Source: Magnetococcales bacterium (GTDB taxonomy: Bacteria > Pseudomonadota > Magnetococcia > Magnetococcales > Magnetaquicoccaceae). From it: 47,335 nucleotides of DNA. Positions 38,419 to 45,079 of this stretch are shown in pieces. The DNA is taken from assembly GCA_015231915.1 (NCBI GenBank), contig JADGAR010000028.1, positions 1 through 47,335 on the forward strand, in the 5' to 3' direction. Below the pieces are notes generated by a model, which saw only the letters and a list, made by a program, of their open reading frames with translations, was not told the DNA's origin and ran no database searches. Positions within the stretch are counted from its first letter, which is position 1, and each line of letters starts with the position of its first letter. Position numbers and translations under genes: made by a program.

Positions 38419-40137
38419 ATGGCAAAAGACAATGACATGATCATCCGGGTCGCCGGGGAAGGGGGCGAGGGCGTCGTCTCCACCGGTGACTTCATCGCTG
38501 CGGCCTGTGCCCGCGCGGGACTGGAGGTTTACACCTTCAAGACCTTCCCCGCCGAGGTCCGGGGCGGTTATTGCATGTACCAGATTCGCGTCAGTTCCGA
38601 CCGGGTCTACAACCAGGGTGACAGTTTCGACGTGCTGTGCGCCTTCAACGGCGAAGCCTATGAAGTCAACAAGCATCTCCTCACGCCTGGCACCTGCCTG
38701 GTCTACGACGCCCCCGGCGGCGACCTGGAAATCGACACCATCCCGGAAGGGGTGACGGTCTACAGTATTCCCATGTCCGCAGCCGCCAAGGAGTTGGGTT
38801 CCTACCGCTCCAAGAACATGGTGGCCATGGGCGCCTTGTCCGCCCTGTTCAATCTCAACGAAAACACCTTGAAAGAGGTCCTCACCAAGAAATTCAAGAA
38901 GAAGGGTGAAGAGATCCTCAATTTCAACCTCACGGCATTCGACAAGGGCAAGGAGTTGGGACTGGCCCACAAGAAGGTCGATACCTGGCGCATGGCCGAT
39001 TCCCAGGGCAAGAAGGATGTCATCATCATCGCGGGCAACGACGCCGTGGGCATGGGTGCCATCCTGGGCGGGCTGGAGTTCTTCTCCGCCTATCCCATCA
39101 CCCCGGCCACCGAGATCGCCAAGTTCGTCGCCACCCACCTGCCCAAGCGGGCGGGCACTCTGGTGCAGGCCGAGGACGAAATCGCCTCCATCGGTCAGGT
39201 GCTGGGGGCATCCTATGCCGGCAAAAAGTCCATGACCGCCACTTCCGGCCCCGGCCTGTCCCTGATGAGCGAAATGCTGGGCATGGCCTTCATGGGCGAA
39301 ATTCCCTGTCTTCTGGTGGACGTGCAGCGCGGCGGTCCTTCCACGGGCATGCCCACCAAGCACGAACAGTCCGATCTCTTCCTGGCCATTCACGGCACCC
39401 ACGGCGATGCCCCGCGCATCGTGCTGTCGGTGGAGGATGTCAAGGACTGCATCGACATGACCGTGGACGCCCTCAATCTGGCGGAACAGTTCCAGTGCCC
39501 GGTGATCCTGCTGTCCGACGGTTCGCTGGCTTTCTCCACCCAGACCGTCCCCACCCCGAAGCCGGAGGACTACCAGCAGGTCTATCGCAAGCGGTGGGAC
39601 GGCCAAGGGAAGTATCTGCGCTATATCATGACCGATGACCTGATCTCGCCGATCACCGATCCCGGTACGCCTGGGGGCGAATACATCGCTACCGGTCTGG
39701 AGCATGGGGCCAATGGTGCGCCTTCGTGGGTTCCCGCCAATCACGAGGCCATGCAGCGCAAACGCCATGACAAGATCAATGTCCTGGCCACCACCTACAA
39801 GCCCACGGAAGTGGACGGCGACGGCGATGCCGACGTGGGGATCATCACCTGGGGCAGCACCATCGGCGTTGCCCGCGAGGCCGTGGCCCGTCTGCGTGCC
39901 GAGGGACTCAAGGTGAAGGGGTTCTATCCCAAGCTGATGTGGCCCATGCCCGTGCATGAATACGAGGCCTTCGGGGCGACCTGCAAGAAGATCCTCGTGC
40001 CGGAAGTGAACTTCCAGGGACAACTCGCCCATTTCATCCGGGCCGAGACCTCCCTCAAGCCTATTTCCCATACCATCTGCGGCGGATTGCCGTTCACCCC
40101 CTCGATGATCGTCAACAAAGTGAAGGAGATCCTTTGA
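38419..40137 (+). CDS. korA: 2-Oxoglutarate:ferredoxin oxidoreductase alpha subunit (gamma domain fused)
   Basis: The 572-residue protein has the gamma domain at residues about 1-185 (VAGEGGEGVVSTGDFIA, EVRGGYCMYQIRV) fused to the alpha domain, which carries the signature YPITPATEIA (about 219-228). In the reductive TCA cycle this enzyme carboxylates succinyl-CoA to 2-oxoglutarate with reduced ferredoxin. No delta ferredoxin subunit is encoded alongside, so a separate ferredoxin must supply electrons. AAAGGAAC precedes the ATG. The stop overlaps the korB start (TGATG). Confidence 0.95.
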   Translation: MAKDNDMIIRVAGEGGEGVVSTGDFIAAACARAGLEVYTFKTFPAEVRGGYCMYQIRVSSDRVYNQGDSFDVLCAFNGEAYEVNKHLLTPGTCLVYDAPGGDLEIDTIPEGVTVYSIPMSAAAKELGSYRSKNMVAMGALSALFNLNENTLKEVLTKKFKKKGEEILNFNLTAFDKGKELGLAHKKVDTWRMADSQGKKDVIIIAGNDAVGMGAILGGLEFFSAYPITPATEIAKFVATHLPKRAGTLVQAEDEIASIGQVLGASYAGKKSMTATSGPGLSLMSEMLGMAFMGEIPCLLVDVQRGGPSTGMPTKHEQSDLFLAIHGTHGDAPRIVLSVEDVKDCIDMTVDALNLAEQFQCPVILLSDGSLAFSTQTVPTPKPEDYQQVYRKRWDGQGKYLRYIMTDDLISPITDPGTPGGEYIATGLEHGANGAPSWVPANHEAMQRKRHDKINVLATTYKPTEVDGDGDADVGIITWGSTIGVAREAVARLRAEGLKVKGFYPKLMWPMPVHEYEAFGATCKKILVPEVNFQGQLAHFIRAETSLKPISHTICGGLPFTPSMIVNKVKEIL

Positions 40138-41015
40138 TGTCTACTGCGGCCCTGCACAAGAAAGAACTGACGCCCAAGGAGTACAAGTCCGACGTGAATG
40201 TCGTCTGGTGTCCCGGTTGCGGTCATCACGGCATTTTGAACGCCATTCTGCGCGCCCTGGCCGATTGCGGCGTGGACACCACCAACCTGATCAATGTGTC
40301 GGGCATCGGATGTTCCTCCCGCACGCCGTATTTTCTCAACTCCTACAAGATGCACACCCTGCACGGTCGGGCCGGACCGGTGGCCTCCGGTGCCCAGCTC
40401 GCCCGCCCCGACCAGTTGGTGGTGATCACCGGCGGTGACGGCGACGGTTTCGCCATCGGTGGCGGTCATATGCCCCACATGGCCCGCCGCAACATCAATT
40501 TGACCTACATCCTGTTCGACAACGGCATCTACGGCCTGACCAAGGGGCAGTACTCCCCCACCTCGCGCCGGGAACTGAAGGCCTACACCACCCCCTATGG
40601 CGGCCCGGACGATCCGATGAATCCGTTGCTCTACATGCTCACCTACGGGGCCACCTATGTCGGTCAGGCCTTTGCCGGCAAGCCCAAGGTTTGCGCGGAC
40701 CTCATCAAGGGCGCCCTGGAGCACAAGGGATTCTCCTATGTCAACATCTACTCCCAGTGCACCAGCTACAACCACATCGACACGATCCAGTACTATCGTG
40801 ATCTGATGAAGGAGATTCCGGCGGGTCACGACGTGACCGACCTTGCCGCCGCCACGGAACTGGCGCGGGGCGACGGGGAAGGTCATCGTCCCATGGGTCT
40901 TTTGTACCAGGTGCAGCGCGACACCTTGGACGAGCGCCTGGAGGCCATCGTCAAGCTGGTCGGCGGGCATCGCGACTATGACCTGAACAAGGTCGTCGAT
41001 CTGTTCCGTCCGTAA
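40137..41015 (+). CDS. korB: 2-Oxoglutarate:ferredoxin oxidoreductase beta subunit
   Basis: The 292-residue protein has the thiamine-diphosphate motif GGDGDGFAIGGGHM...N and cysteines expected for the 4Fe-4S cluster (WCPGCGHHG, SGIGCSS, SQCTSYN). I use the ATG at 40137 that shares its A with the korA stop (TGATG); AAGGAG lies 8 nt upstream. An upstream TTG at 40134 is not a better start. It completes the KorAB enzyme, and a strong terminator follows 15 nt after the stop. Confidence 0.96.
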   Translation: MSTAALHKKELTPKEYKSDVNVVWCPGCGHHGILNAILRALADCGVDTTNLINVSGIGCSSRTPYFLNSYKMHTLHGRAGPVASGAQLARPDQLVVITGGDGDGFAIGGGHMPHMARRNINLTYILFDNGIYGLTKGQYSPTSRRELKAYTTPYGGPDDPMNPLLYMLTYGATYVGQAFAGKPKVCADLIKGALEHKGFSYVNIYSQCTSYNHIDTIQYYRDLMKEIPAGHDVTDLAAATELARGDGEGHRPMGLLYQVQRDTLDERLEAIVKLVGGHRDYDLNKVVDLFRP

Positions 41016-41030
41016 CTTTTTGGCAGTCCC

Positions 41031-41072
41031 GGCGTCCCTTCCCCGGCCAGGAGAAGGGACGCCTTTTTTTTT
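41031..41072 (+). terminator. Intrinsic terminator of the frd-suc-kor block
   Basis: A perfect 10-bp stem, GGCGTCCCTT (41031-41040) / AAGGGACGCC (41054-41063), with a 13-nt loop is followed by nine T residues (41064-41072). On the other strand no T-run follows, so it acts for the + strand only. It separates korB from the convergent leuA. Confidence 0.93.
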
Positions 41073-41078
41073 GTCCGG

Positions 41079-42734
41079 CTATGGCGCGATGCGGTGCATC
41101 GCGGCCAGAATGGCCAGGAGCGAAGCGGTGACGATATTGGCGTCGCAACCGACTCCGAACGCGCGCTCACCGCTGTTGTTGGCCAGTTCCACGAATGCCG
41201 CTGCCTGCGCCGATGCATCGGGTGCCAGGGCGTGTTCCTCGTAATGGAGCAGACGCCACTCTCCCGGCATTCCCCGGATGGCGGCGTCCACCGGGCCATT
41301 GCCCTCGCCGGTGCCTTGCCATGGGGCGCCCTGCCAGAGCAGCCGCAATGCCATGCGGGTGCGTCCGGGGGCGATTTCGCGCATGCGCCATTTGCGCAGC
41401 ATGGCCCTGGCGGCAGGGGGCTGATAGGTGGCGTGGAAGAGTTGCGTCACCTCGTTGGCGCTCAGTTCCCGTTCGCCCGCTTCGCAGGCGCGCTGCACCA
41501 GGAGGGCGAATTCCACTTGCAGGGGACGGGGCAGGGTCATCCCGGTGGCCCGTTCCACCACGAAGGCCGCTCCCCCCTTGCCGGATTGGGAGTTGACGCG
41601 GATCACCGCCTCGCGGCTGCGTCCCAGGTCCGCCGGATCCAATGGCAGATAGGGCACCTCCCAGATGCCGCCTGTTTCCTTCCATGCGGCCAGCCCCTTG
41701 CGGATGGCATCCTGATGGGAGCCGGAAAACGCGGTGAAGATCAAGCTGCCGGCATAGGGATGGCGCGGGGGCACACGCATGCCGGTACAGTTTTCGTATG
41801 TCCGTGTCACGGCGTCGATGTCGGCAAAGCGCAAGCCCGGATCCACCCCCTGGGTGTGGAGATTGAGGGCCAGGGTGATCAGGTCCACGTTGCCGGTGCG
41901 CTCGCCGTTGCCGAACAGGGCGCCTTCCACCCGCTGCGCCCCGGCCATGAGGGCCAGTTCGGCGGCTGCCACGGCAGTGCCCCGGTCGTTGTGGGGATGG
42001 ACCGAGAGAATCACCGCCTCCCGGCAGGAGAGGTGATCCCCGAACCACTCGATCTGATCCGCGTAGCGGTTGGGGGTGGCCACCTCCACGGTGGCGGGGA
42101 GGTTGAGGATCACCGGGTTGGCGGGGGTGGGACGCCACACCTCGCAGACGGCCTCGCAGACCGCGAGGGCGAACTCCGGTTCTGTGGCGGAGAAGCTTTC
42201 CGGGGAGAACTGGAGCCTCCATTGCGTTTCGGGGTGACGCGCGGTCTCCTCCAGGGCATATTTGGCCCCTTGCACCGCCATTTGGATCACCCCGGCGCGA
42301 TCCAGTCCGAACACCAGTCGTCGTTGTGCCGGGTTGGTGGAGAGATAGAGATGGAGAATGGCGCTGTGCGCCCCGTGCAAGGCCGCGCAGGCGCGTCGGA
42401 TGTGGTCCTGGCGGGCCGGGGCGAGCACCATGACGGTGACATCCTCGGGCACCGCCTGCTCCTGGATGAGACTTTGCACGAAGTCGAATTCGGGTTGGGA
42501 TGCCGACGGGAACCCCACCTCGATCTCCCGGATGCCGCAGGTCACGAGTGTTTGAAACAATTGGCGTTTTTGTTCCGGAGGCATGGGGACGGGCAGGCTC
42601 TGGTTGCCATCCCGCAGGTCGATCCCGCACCAGATGGGGGGCTTTTGGATGACCTGGTCCGGCCAACGCCGGGCAGGAAGAGCAATCGGGGGGGCTGGAC
42701 GGTATTTTTCGGCAATGCGGGTGGCATTCAACAT
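41079..42734 (-). CDS. leuA: 2-Isopropylmalate synthase (type 2)
   Basis: The 551-residue protein is of the longer, actinobacterial-like LeuA type: RRWPDQVIQKPPIWCGIDLRDGNQSL, GFPSASQPEFDF, HPHNDRG (metal-binding HxH), GNGERTGNVDL, and a C-terminal leucine-feedback domain from about residue 430. It condenses acetyl-CoA with 2-oxoisovalerate, the first committed step of leucine synthesis. The ATG at 42734 has AGGGAG 9 nt upstream; the open frame to 42782 is not needed. The roughly 350-nt leader carries a leucine-codon attenuator (see the separate entries), so expression should rise when charged leucyl-tRNA is scarce. Confidence 0.95.
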   Translation of the reverse strand: MLNATRIAEKYRPAPPIALPARRWPDQVIQKPPIWCGIDLRDGNQSLPVPMPPEQKRQLFQTLVTCGIREIEVGFPSASQPEFDFVQSLIQEQAVPEDVTVMVLAPARQDHIRRACAALHGAHSAILHLYLSTNPAQRRLVFGLDRAGVIQMAVQGAKYALEETARHPETQWRLQFSPESFSATEPEFALAVCEAVCEVWRPTPANPVILNLPATVEVATPNRYADQIEWFGDHLSCREAVILSVHPHNDRGTAVAAAELALMAGAQRVEGALFGNGERTGNVDLITLALNLHTQGVDPGLRFADIDAVTRTYENCTGMRVPPRHPYAGSLIFTAFSGSHQDAIRKGLAAWKETGGIWEVPYLPLDPADLGRSREAVIRVNSQSGKGGAAFVVERATGMTLPRPLQVEFALLVQRACEAGERELSANEVTQLFHATYQPPAARAMLRKWRMREIAPGRTRMALRLLWQGAPWQGTGEGNGPVDAAIRGMPGEWRLLHYEEHALAPDASAQAAAFVELANNSGERAFGVGCDANIVTASLLAILAAMHRIAP

Positions 42735-42868
42735 CGCTGTAAACTCCCTGGAGGTCGGTGAACGAAAGCGGAGGCAAGACAATCACGGTCGCCAATGCCC
42801 AACCGGGCCATGTGCTGGCGACCGTCATGCAGTCGTCGGGTTTGCGGCAAGTCACGCAGTGGATTCAT
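42728..42868 (-). CDS. Possible upstream ORF overlapping the leuA start
   Basis: This frame encodes 46 residues (MNPLRDLPQTRRLHDG...) after GGGAG with an 8-nt spacer. Its TGA comes one nt after the leuA ATG (ATGTTGA), a geometry often seen in translational coupling. It lies between the attenuator terminator and leuA and contains six leucine codons, not enough to call it a second leader peptide. It may be chance; no homologue is known to me. Confidence 0.3.
   Translation of the reverse strand: MNPLRDLPQTRRLHDGRQHMARLGIGDRDCLASAFVHRPPGSLQRC
42785..42825. repeat. Strong hairpin in the leuA 5' untranslated region
   Basis: Arms ACGGTCGCCA (42785-42794) and TGGCGACCGT (42816-42825) pair perfectly; inside, ATGCCC (42795-42800) and GGGCCAT (42805-42811) extend the stem with bulges around an AACC loop. 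It lies about 50 nt upstream of the leuA ATG, downstream of the attenuator. No T-run follows on either strand. A role in mRNA stability or in translation of leuA is possible. Confidence 0.55.
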
Positions 42869-42907
42869 TTTGGGTGCTCCCGGGTTTGAGTGGTGTCGAT
42901 TGGAGAG

Positions 42908-42941
42908 AAAAAAAAGGCCACGAGTCTTGCGACTCATGGCC
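42908..42941 (-). terminator. leuA transcription attenuator (intrinsic terminator)
   Basis: In the leuA direction the RNA forms GGCCATGAGTC-GCAA-GACTCGTGGCC (11 bp with one G-U pair) followed by eight U. The 3' arm shares a 9-nt sequence (GACTCGTGG) with a site inside the leader peptide gene (43015-43007), so that site can pair with the terminator's 5' arm (CCATGAGTC) and block the terminator. A separate small stem GGGG-AAAT-CCCC (42962-42973) lies between. Confidence 0.9.
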
Positions 42942-42985
42942 TTGAAAAGATCGGGACGGCAGGGGATTTCCCCAGAGAGAGATTT

Positions 42986-43081
42986 TTACCGTTCTTTGCC
43001 CTTCGACCACGAGTCATCGCCTGGCCACGGCAGTCGTAGCAGGGGCAGTCGGATCGCGAGCAGGGAGAGGTGGCTGTTCAT
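42986..43081 (-). CDS. leuL: Leucine-rich leader peptide of leuA
   Basis: A 31-residue peptide, MNSHLSLLAIRLPLLRLPWP and then GDDSWSKGKER, contains seven leucine codons, four of them at positions 12-17 including a CTA. The gene ends 45 nt before the attenuator stem. Leader nt 67-75 (GACTCGTGG) lie 16-24 nt past the last Leu codon: a ribosome stalled for lack of Leu-tRNA leaves them free to form the antiterminator, and a ribosome reading on to the stop codon covers them. There is no ribosome site in front of the ATG; the promoter position suggests a leaderless start. Confidence 0.85.
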   Translation of the reverse strand: MNSHLSLLAIRLPLLRLPWPGDDSWSKGKER

Positions 43082-43088
43082 GGAATCA

Positions 43089-43117
43089 GGATTACCACAT
43101 TCCGCATCGTTTGTCAA
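43089..43117 (-). promoter_or_regulatory. Promoter of the leuA leader transcript
   Basis: A perfect TTGACA (43117-43112) is followed after 17 nt by TAATCC (43094-43089), with TGTGG just upstream, offering a partial extended -10. Transcription would start within a few nt of 43082, that is, at or next to the leader ATG (43081). The -10 hexamer is weak, so the exact start is an estimate. Confidence 0.6.
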
Positions 43118-43269
43118 GCAGGAAAGCAGGTGCTGCAGGTGCATGCGTCTGGCCGTAGGGAAAATTCGCGCCCCTGCCGGATTTGTTCTGGCGGGCAGGT
43201 CTGGCGCGTGTTAAATTGCCTTCTGTTTGCGCTCCTTAATGACCATCTTGAACCGTTCCTCTTAAGACA

Positions 43270-43905
43270 ATGCAACGCTATACCGACCTGACTTCCCTGA
43301 TCGCCGCCTGCGGGCACGACGGCTCGCTGGTGGATGCGGATATGACTTTCGCGCATTTGGAAGGCATCGATCTGTCGGGTTTGGACCTTTCCGGGGTGAA
43401 TTTTTCCGGAGGTTCCCTGACCGACGTGATTTTGGATGGCTGCCTGCTGGACCACATGCATGCCATCGAGTGTCGCATGACCCGGGTTTCGTTCAAGCAT
43501 GCCCGTCTGGGGCACGCTTTGTTCCAAAAGAGCGTGATGGAGGCGGTCACCTTCGCCGGTGCGGACTTGACGGCAGGATCCTTTTTGATCAGCGAGTTGC
43601 CTGACGCGGATTTTCGCAATGCCCGGCTGATCAGGACCCAGTTTTTGCAGTGCAATCTGGAGCGGGTGGATTTTACCGGTGCCGATCTTTCCAGGGGGAG
43701 TTTGCGGGAATCCTCCCTGGAGGGGACCCGCTTTGTCTCCACGGATCTGCGGGAAACCGATTTCCGCAAGACCAATCTGCATCATGCCCATTATCACCAT
43801 GTCTGCGCCGATGGCGCCCTTTTTTATGGCAAGCCCCCCTGGGAGGGAGAAGCCATCCTGGGGCGGGACTGGCACCTGGAACTGGTCGTGTTCGACGGGG
43901 AATGA
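43270..43905 (+). CDS. Pentapeptide-repeat protein
   Basis: The 211-residue protein is built of A(D/N)LxX-type repeats over residues about 20-185 (GIDLSGLDLSGVNFSG, DADFRNARLIRTQF, VDFTGADLSRGSLRES), which form a right-handed quadrilateral beta helix. It is cytosolic, with no signal peptide. Some pentapeptide proteins protect DNA gyrase, but most are of unknown role and nothing here favours one. The ATG has no strong ribosome site (CTTAAGACA). It lies 4 nt before the SdhE-like gene and is divergent from the leuA leader. Confidence 0.85.
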   Translation: MQRYTDLTSLIAACGHDGSLVDADMTFAHLEGIDLSGLDLSGVNFSGGSLTDVILDGCLLDHMHAIECRMTRVSFKHARLGHALFQKSVMEAVTFAGADLTAGSFLISELPDADFRNARLIRTQFLQCNLERVDFTGADLSRGSLRESSLEGTRFVSTDLRETDFRKTNLHHAHYHHVCADGALFYGKPPWEGEAILGRDWHLELVVFDGE

Positions 43906-43909
43906 GACC

Positions 43910-44194
43910 ATGCTGCCGCGGCTTCCTCTCCCCACCACCCCCGCGCAGCGCCAATTGATCTATCATGCGGGTCGTCGTTCCATGGCCGAGATGGAGCGAC
44001 TGATGGCCCGTTTTCTGGAAACCGAACTGACCACCCTGAACGATGGGGAGTGCGCGAGTCTGGAGGCGCTGTTGCGCCACCCGGACGTGGACCTGCTGGA
44101 CTGGCTGGCGGGGGTGGTGCCGGTTCCGTCCGGGGTGGACGGGGAGGTGCTGGCACGTCTGCGCCCCCATGCCAGGGAGCATCCTGGGGGGTGA
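43910..44194 (+). CDS. sdhE: SdhE-like FAD assembly factor (Sdh5 family)
   Basis: This 94-residue protein matches the size and helix pattern of SdhE/Sdh5: RQLIYHAGRRSMAEMERLMARFLETEL, then LNDGECASLEALLRHPDVDLLDWLAG. SdhE helps attach FAD covalently to SdhA/FrdA. The family motif RGxxE reads RSMAE here, with Ser in place of Gly. The FrdA-like protein in this window lacks the target histidine, so the client is probably another flavoprotein. The start at 43910 is 4 nt after the pentapeptide gene stop. Confidence 0.8.
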   Translation: MLPRLPLPTTPAQRQLIYHAGRRSMAEMERLMARFLETELTTLNDGECASLEALLRHPDVDLLDWLAGVVPVPSGVDGEVLARLRPHAREHPGG

Positions 44195-44215
44195 CGCCGC
44201 AGGCGCATTTTTTTT
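44195..44215 (+). terminator. Weak intrinsic terminator after sdhE
   Basis: CGCC-GCA-GGCG (44195-44205) is followed by CA and eight T residues (44208-44215). The stem has only four GC pairs. The region after it, to the adk ribosome site, is the most AT-rich part of the window (for example around 44255-44315) and probably holds the adk promoter, but I cannot fix its hexamers. Confidence 0.5.
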
Positions 44216-44361
44216 CTGGTCGTCGCGATTTTTCGTGGACATCGCGGGGAGAGTTTCATAGAATAATTTTTGAGACACAAAATTGAATTAGGCTTGATAA
44301 GGTTTTTTTATTCATCATCCGATACACCATTCCCACCCGCTCGCATCCTTAGGAGTTGTGC

Positions 44362-45003
44362 ATGAACCTGATCTTCATGGGTCCCCCCGGTGCCGGAAAG
44401 GGCACACAAGCACGCAGAATCGCGGAAAAATACTCCATTCCTCAGCTTTCCACCGGCGACATGCTGCGCGCTGCGGTGAAGGCCGGCACCCCGGTGGGGT
44501 TGCAGGCCAAGGCCGCCATGGAGAGCGGCGGACTGGTGACCGATGCCATTGTGGTCGGGATCATCGGCGACCGGATTGCCGAGGCGGATTGTGCCAACGG
44601 GTTCATTCTGGACGGTTTTCCCCGCACCGTGGCCCAGGCGGAGGCCCTGGACGGCATGTTGCGCGAGCGGAATCTGCATATCGACCACGTCATCGACATC
44701 ACGGCGGATGACGAGGCCCTGGTGGCGCGCATCACCGGACGCCGTACCTGCGGCAAATGCGGCGAAGGGTATCACATACAGTTCAAGAAGCCCGCCACCC
44801 CCGAAGTGTGCGATCAATGCGGCGCTGCCCTGGTGACCCGTGCCGACGACACCGAGGAGACGGTGCGCAACCGCCTGTCGGTTTATCACGCGCAGACCGC
44901 GCCGGTGTTGAATTTCTATCGCGGCAAGGGAAAAATCGAGACCGTGGATGGCATGCAGGAAATGAATGCGGTGTTTGGCGCGCTCTGTGCCATCATTGGT
45001 TGA
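44362..45003 (+). CDS. adk: Adenylate kinase with zinc-binding lid
   Basis: The 213-residue enzyme has the P-loop GPPGAGKGTQ (residues 7-16), FILDGFPRTVAQAEAL and a long LID domain with two CxxC pairs (CGKCGEGYH and CDQCGAAL), so the lid is of the structural zinc type. It interconverts AMP, ATP and ADP. AGGAG lies 6 nt before the ATG at 44362; the TTG at 44356 is not the start. Here it precedes hppA and aprB instead of lying in the ribosomal-protein secY-adk cluster common elsewhere, which fits disposal of AMP from APS chemistry. Confidence 0.96.
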   Translation: MNLIFMGPPGAGKGTQARRIAEKYSIPQLSTGDMLRAAVKAGTPVGLQAKAAMESGGLVTDAIVVGIIGDRIAEADCANGFILDGFPRTVAQAEALDGMLRERNLHIDHVIDITADDEALVARITGRRTCGKCGEGYHIQFKKPATPEVCDQCGAALVTRADDTEETVRNRLSVYHAQTAPVLNFYRGKGKIETVDGMQEMNAVFGALCAIIG

Positions 45004-45024
45004 ATGGACATGTGAATACCAGGT

Positions 45025-45043
45025 GATCCGCACAGGGCGGATC
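45025..45043. repeat. Hairpin between adk and hppA
   Basis: GATCCGC-ACAGG-GCGGATC is a perfect 7-bp inverted repeat in the 76-nt gap. It is not followed by a T-run. It resembles the inverted repeat at 33749-33767 (shared TGATCCG...CGGATC). An mRNA-processing or regulator site is possible. Confidence 0.4.
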
Positions 45044-45079
45044 TGAAGAAACTATCTCTTGGAGAAGGGGTTCGGGCCG

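Noticed and set aside
41031-41072. Bidirectional terminator also serving leuA
   Set aside because: On the - strand the stem is preceded, not followed, by the run that would have to be U, so it should not terminate leuA transcripts.
35546-42855. Long opposite-strand frames over frdA/sucC, korA and leuA
   Set aside because: All are antisense to enzymes with full motifs and lack ribosome sites or domains.
42735-43081. T-box riboswitch for leuA
   Set aside because: No T-box consensus or specifier loop is visible; the Leu-rich peptide and terminator/antiterminator pairing explain the leader fully.
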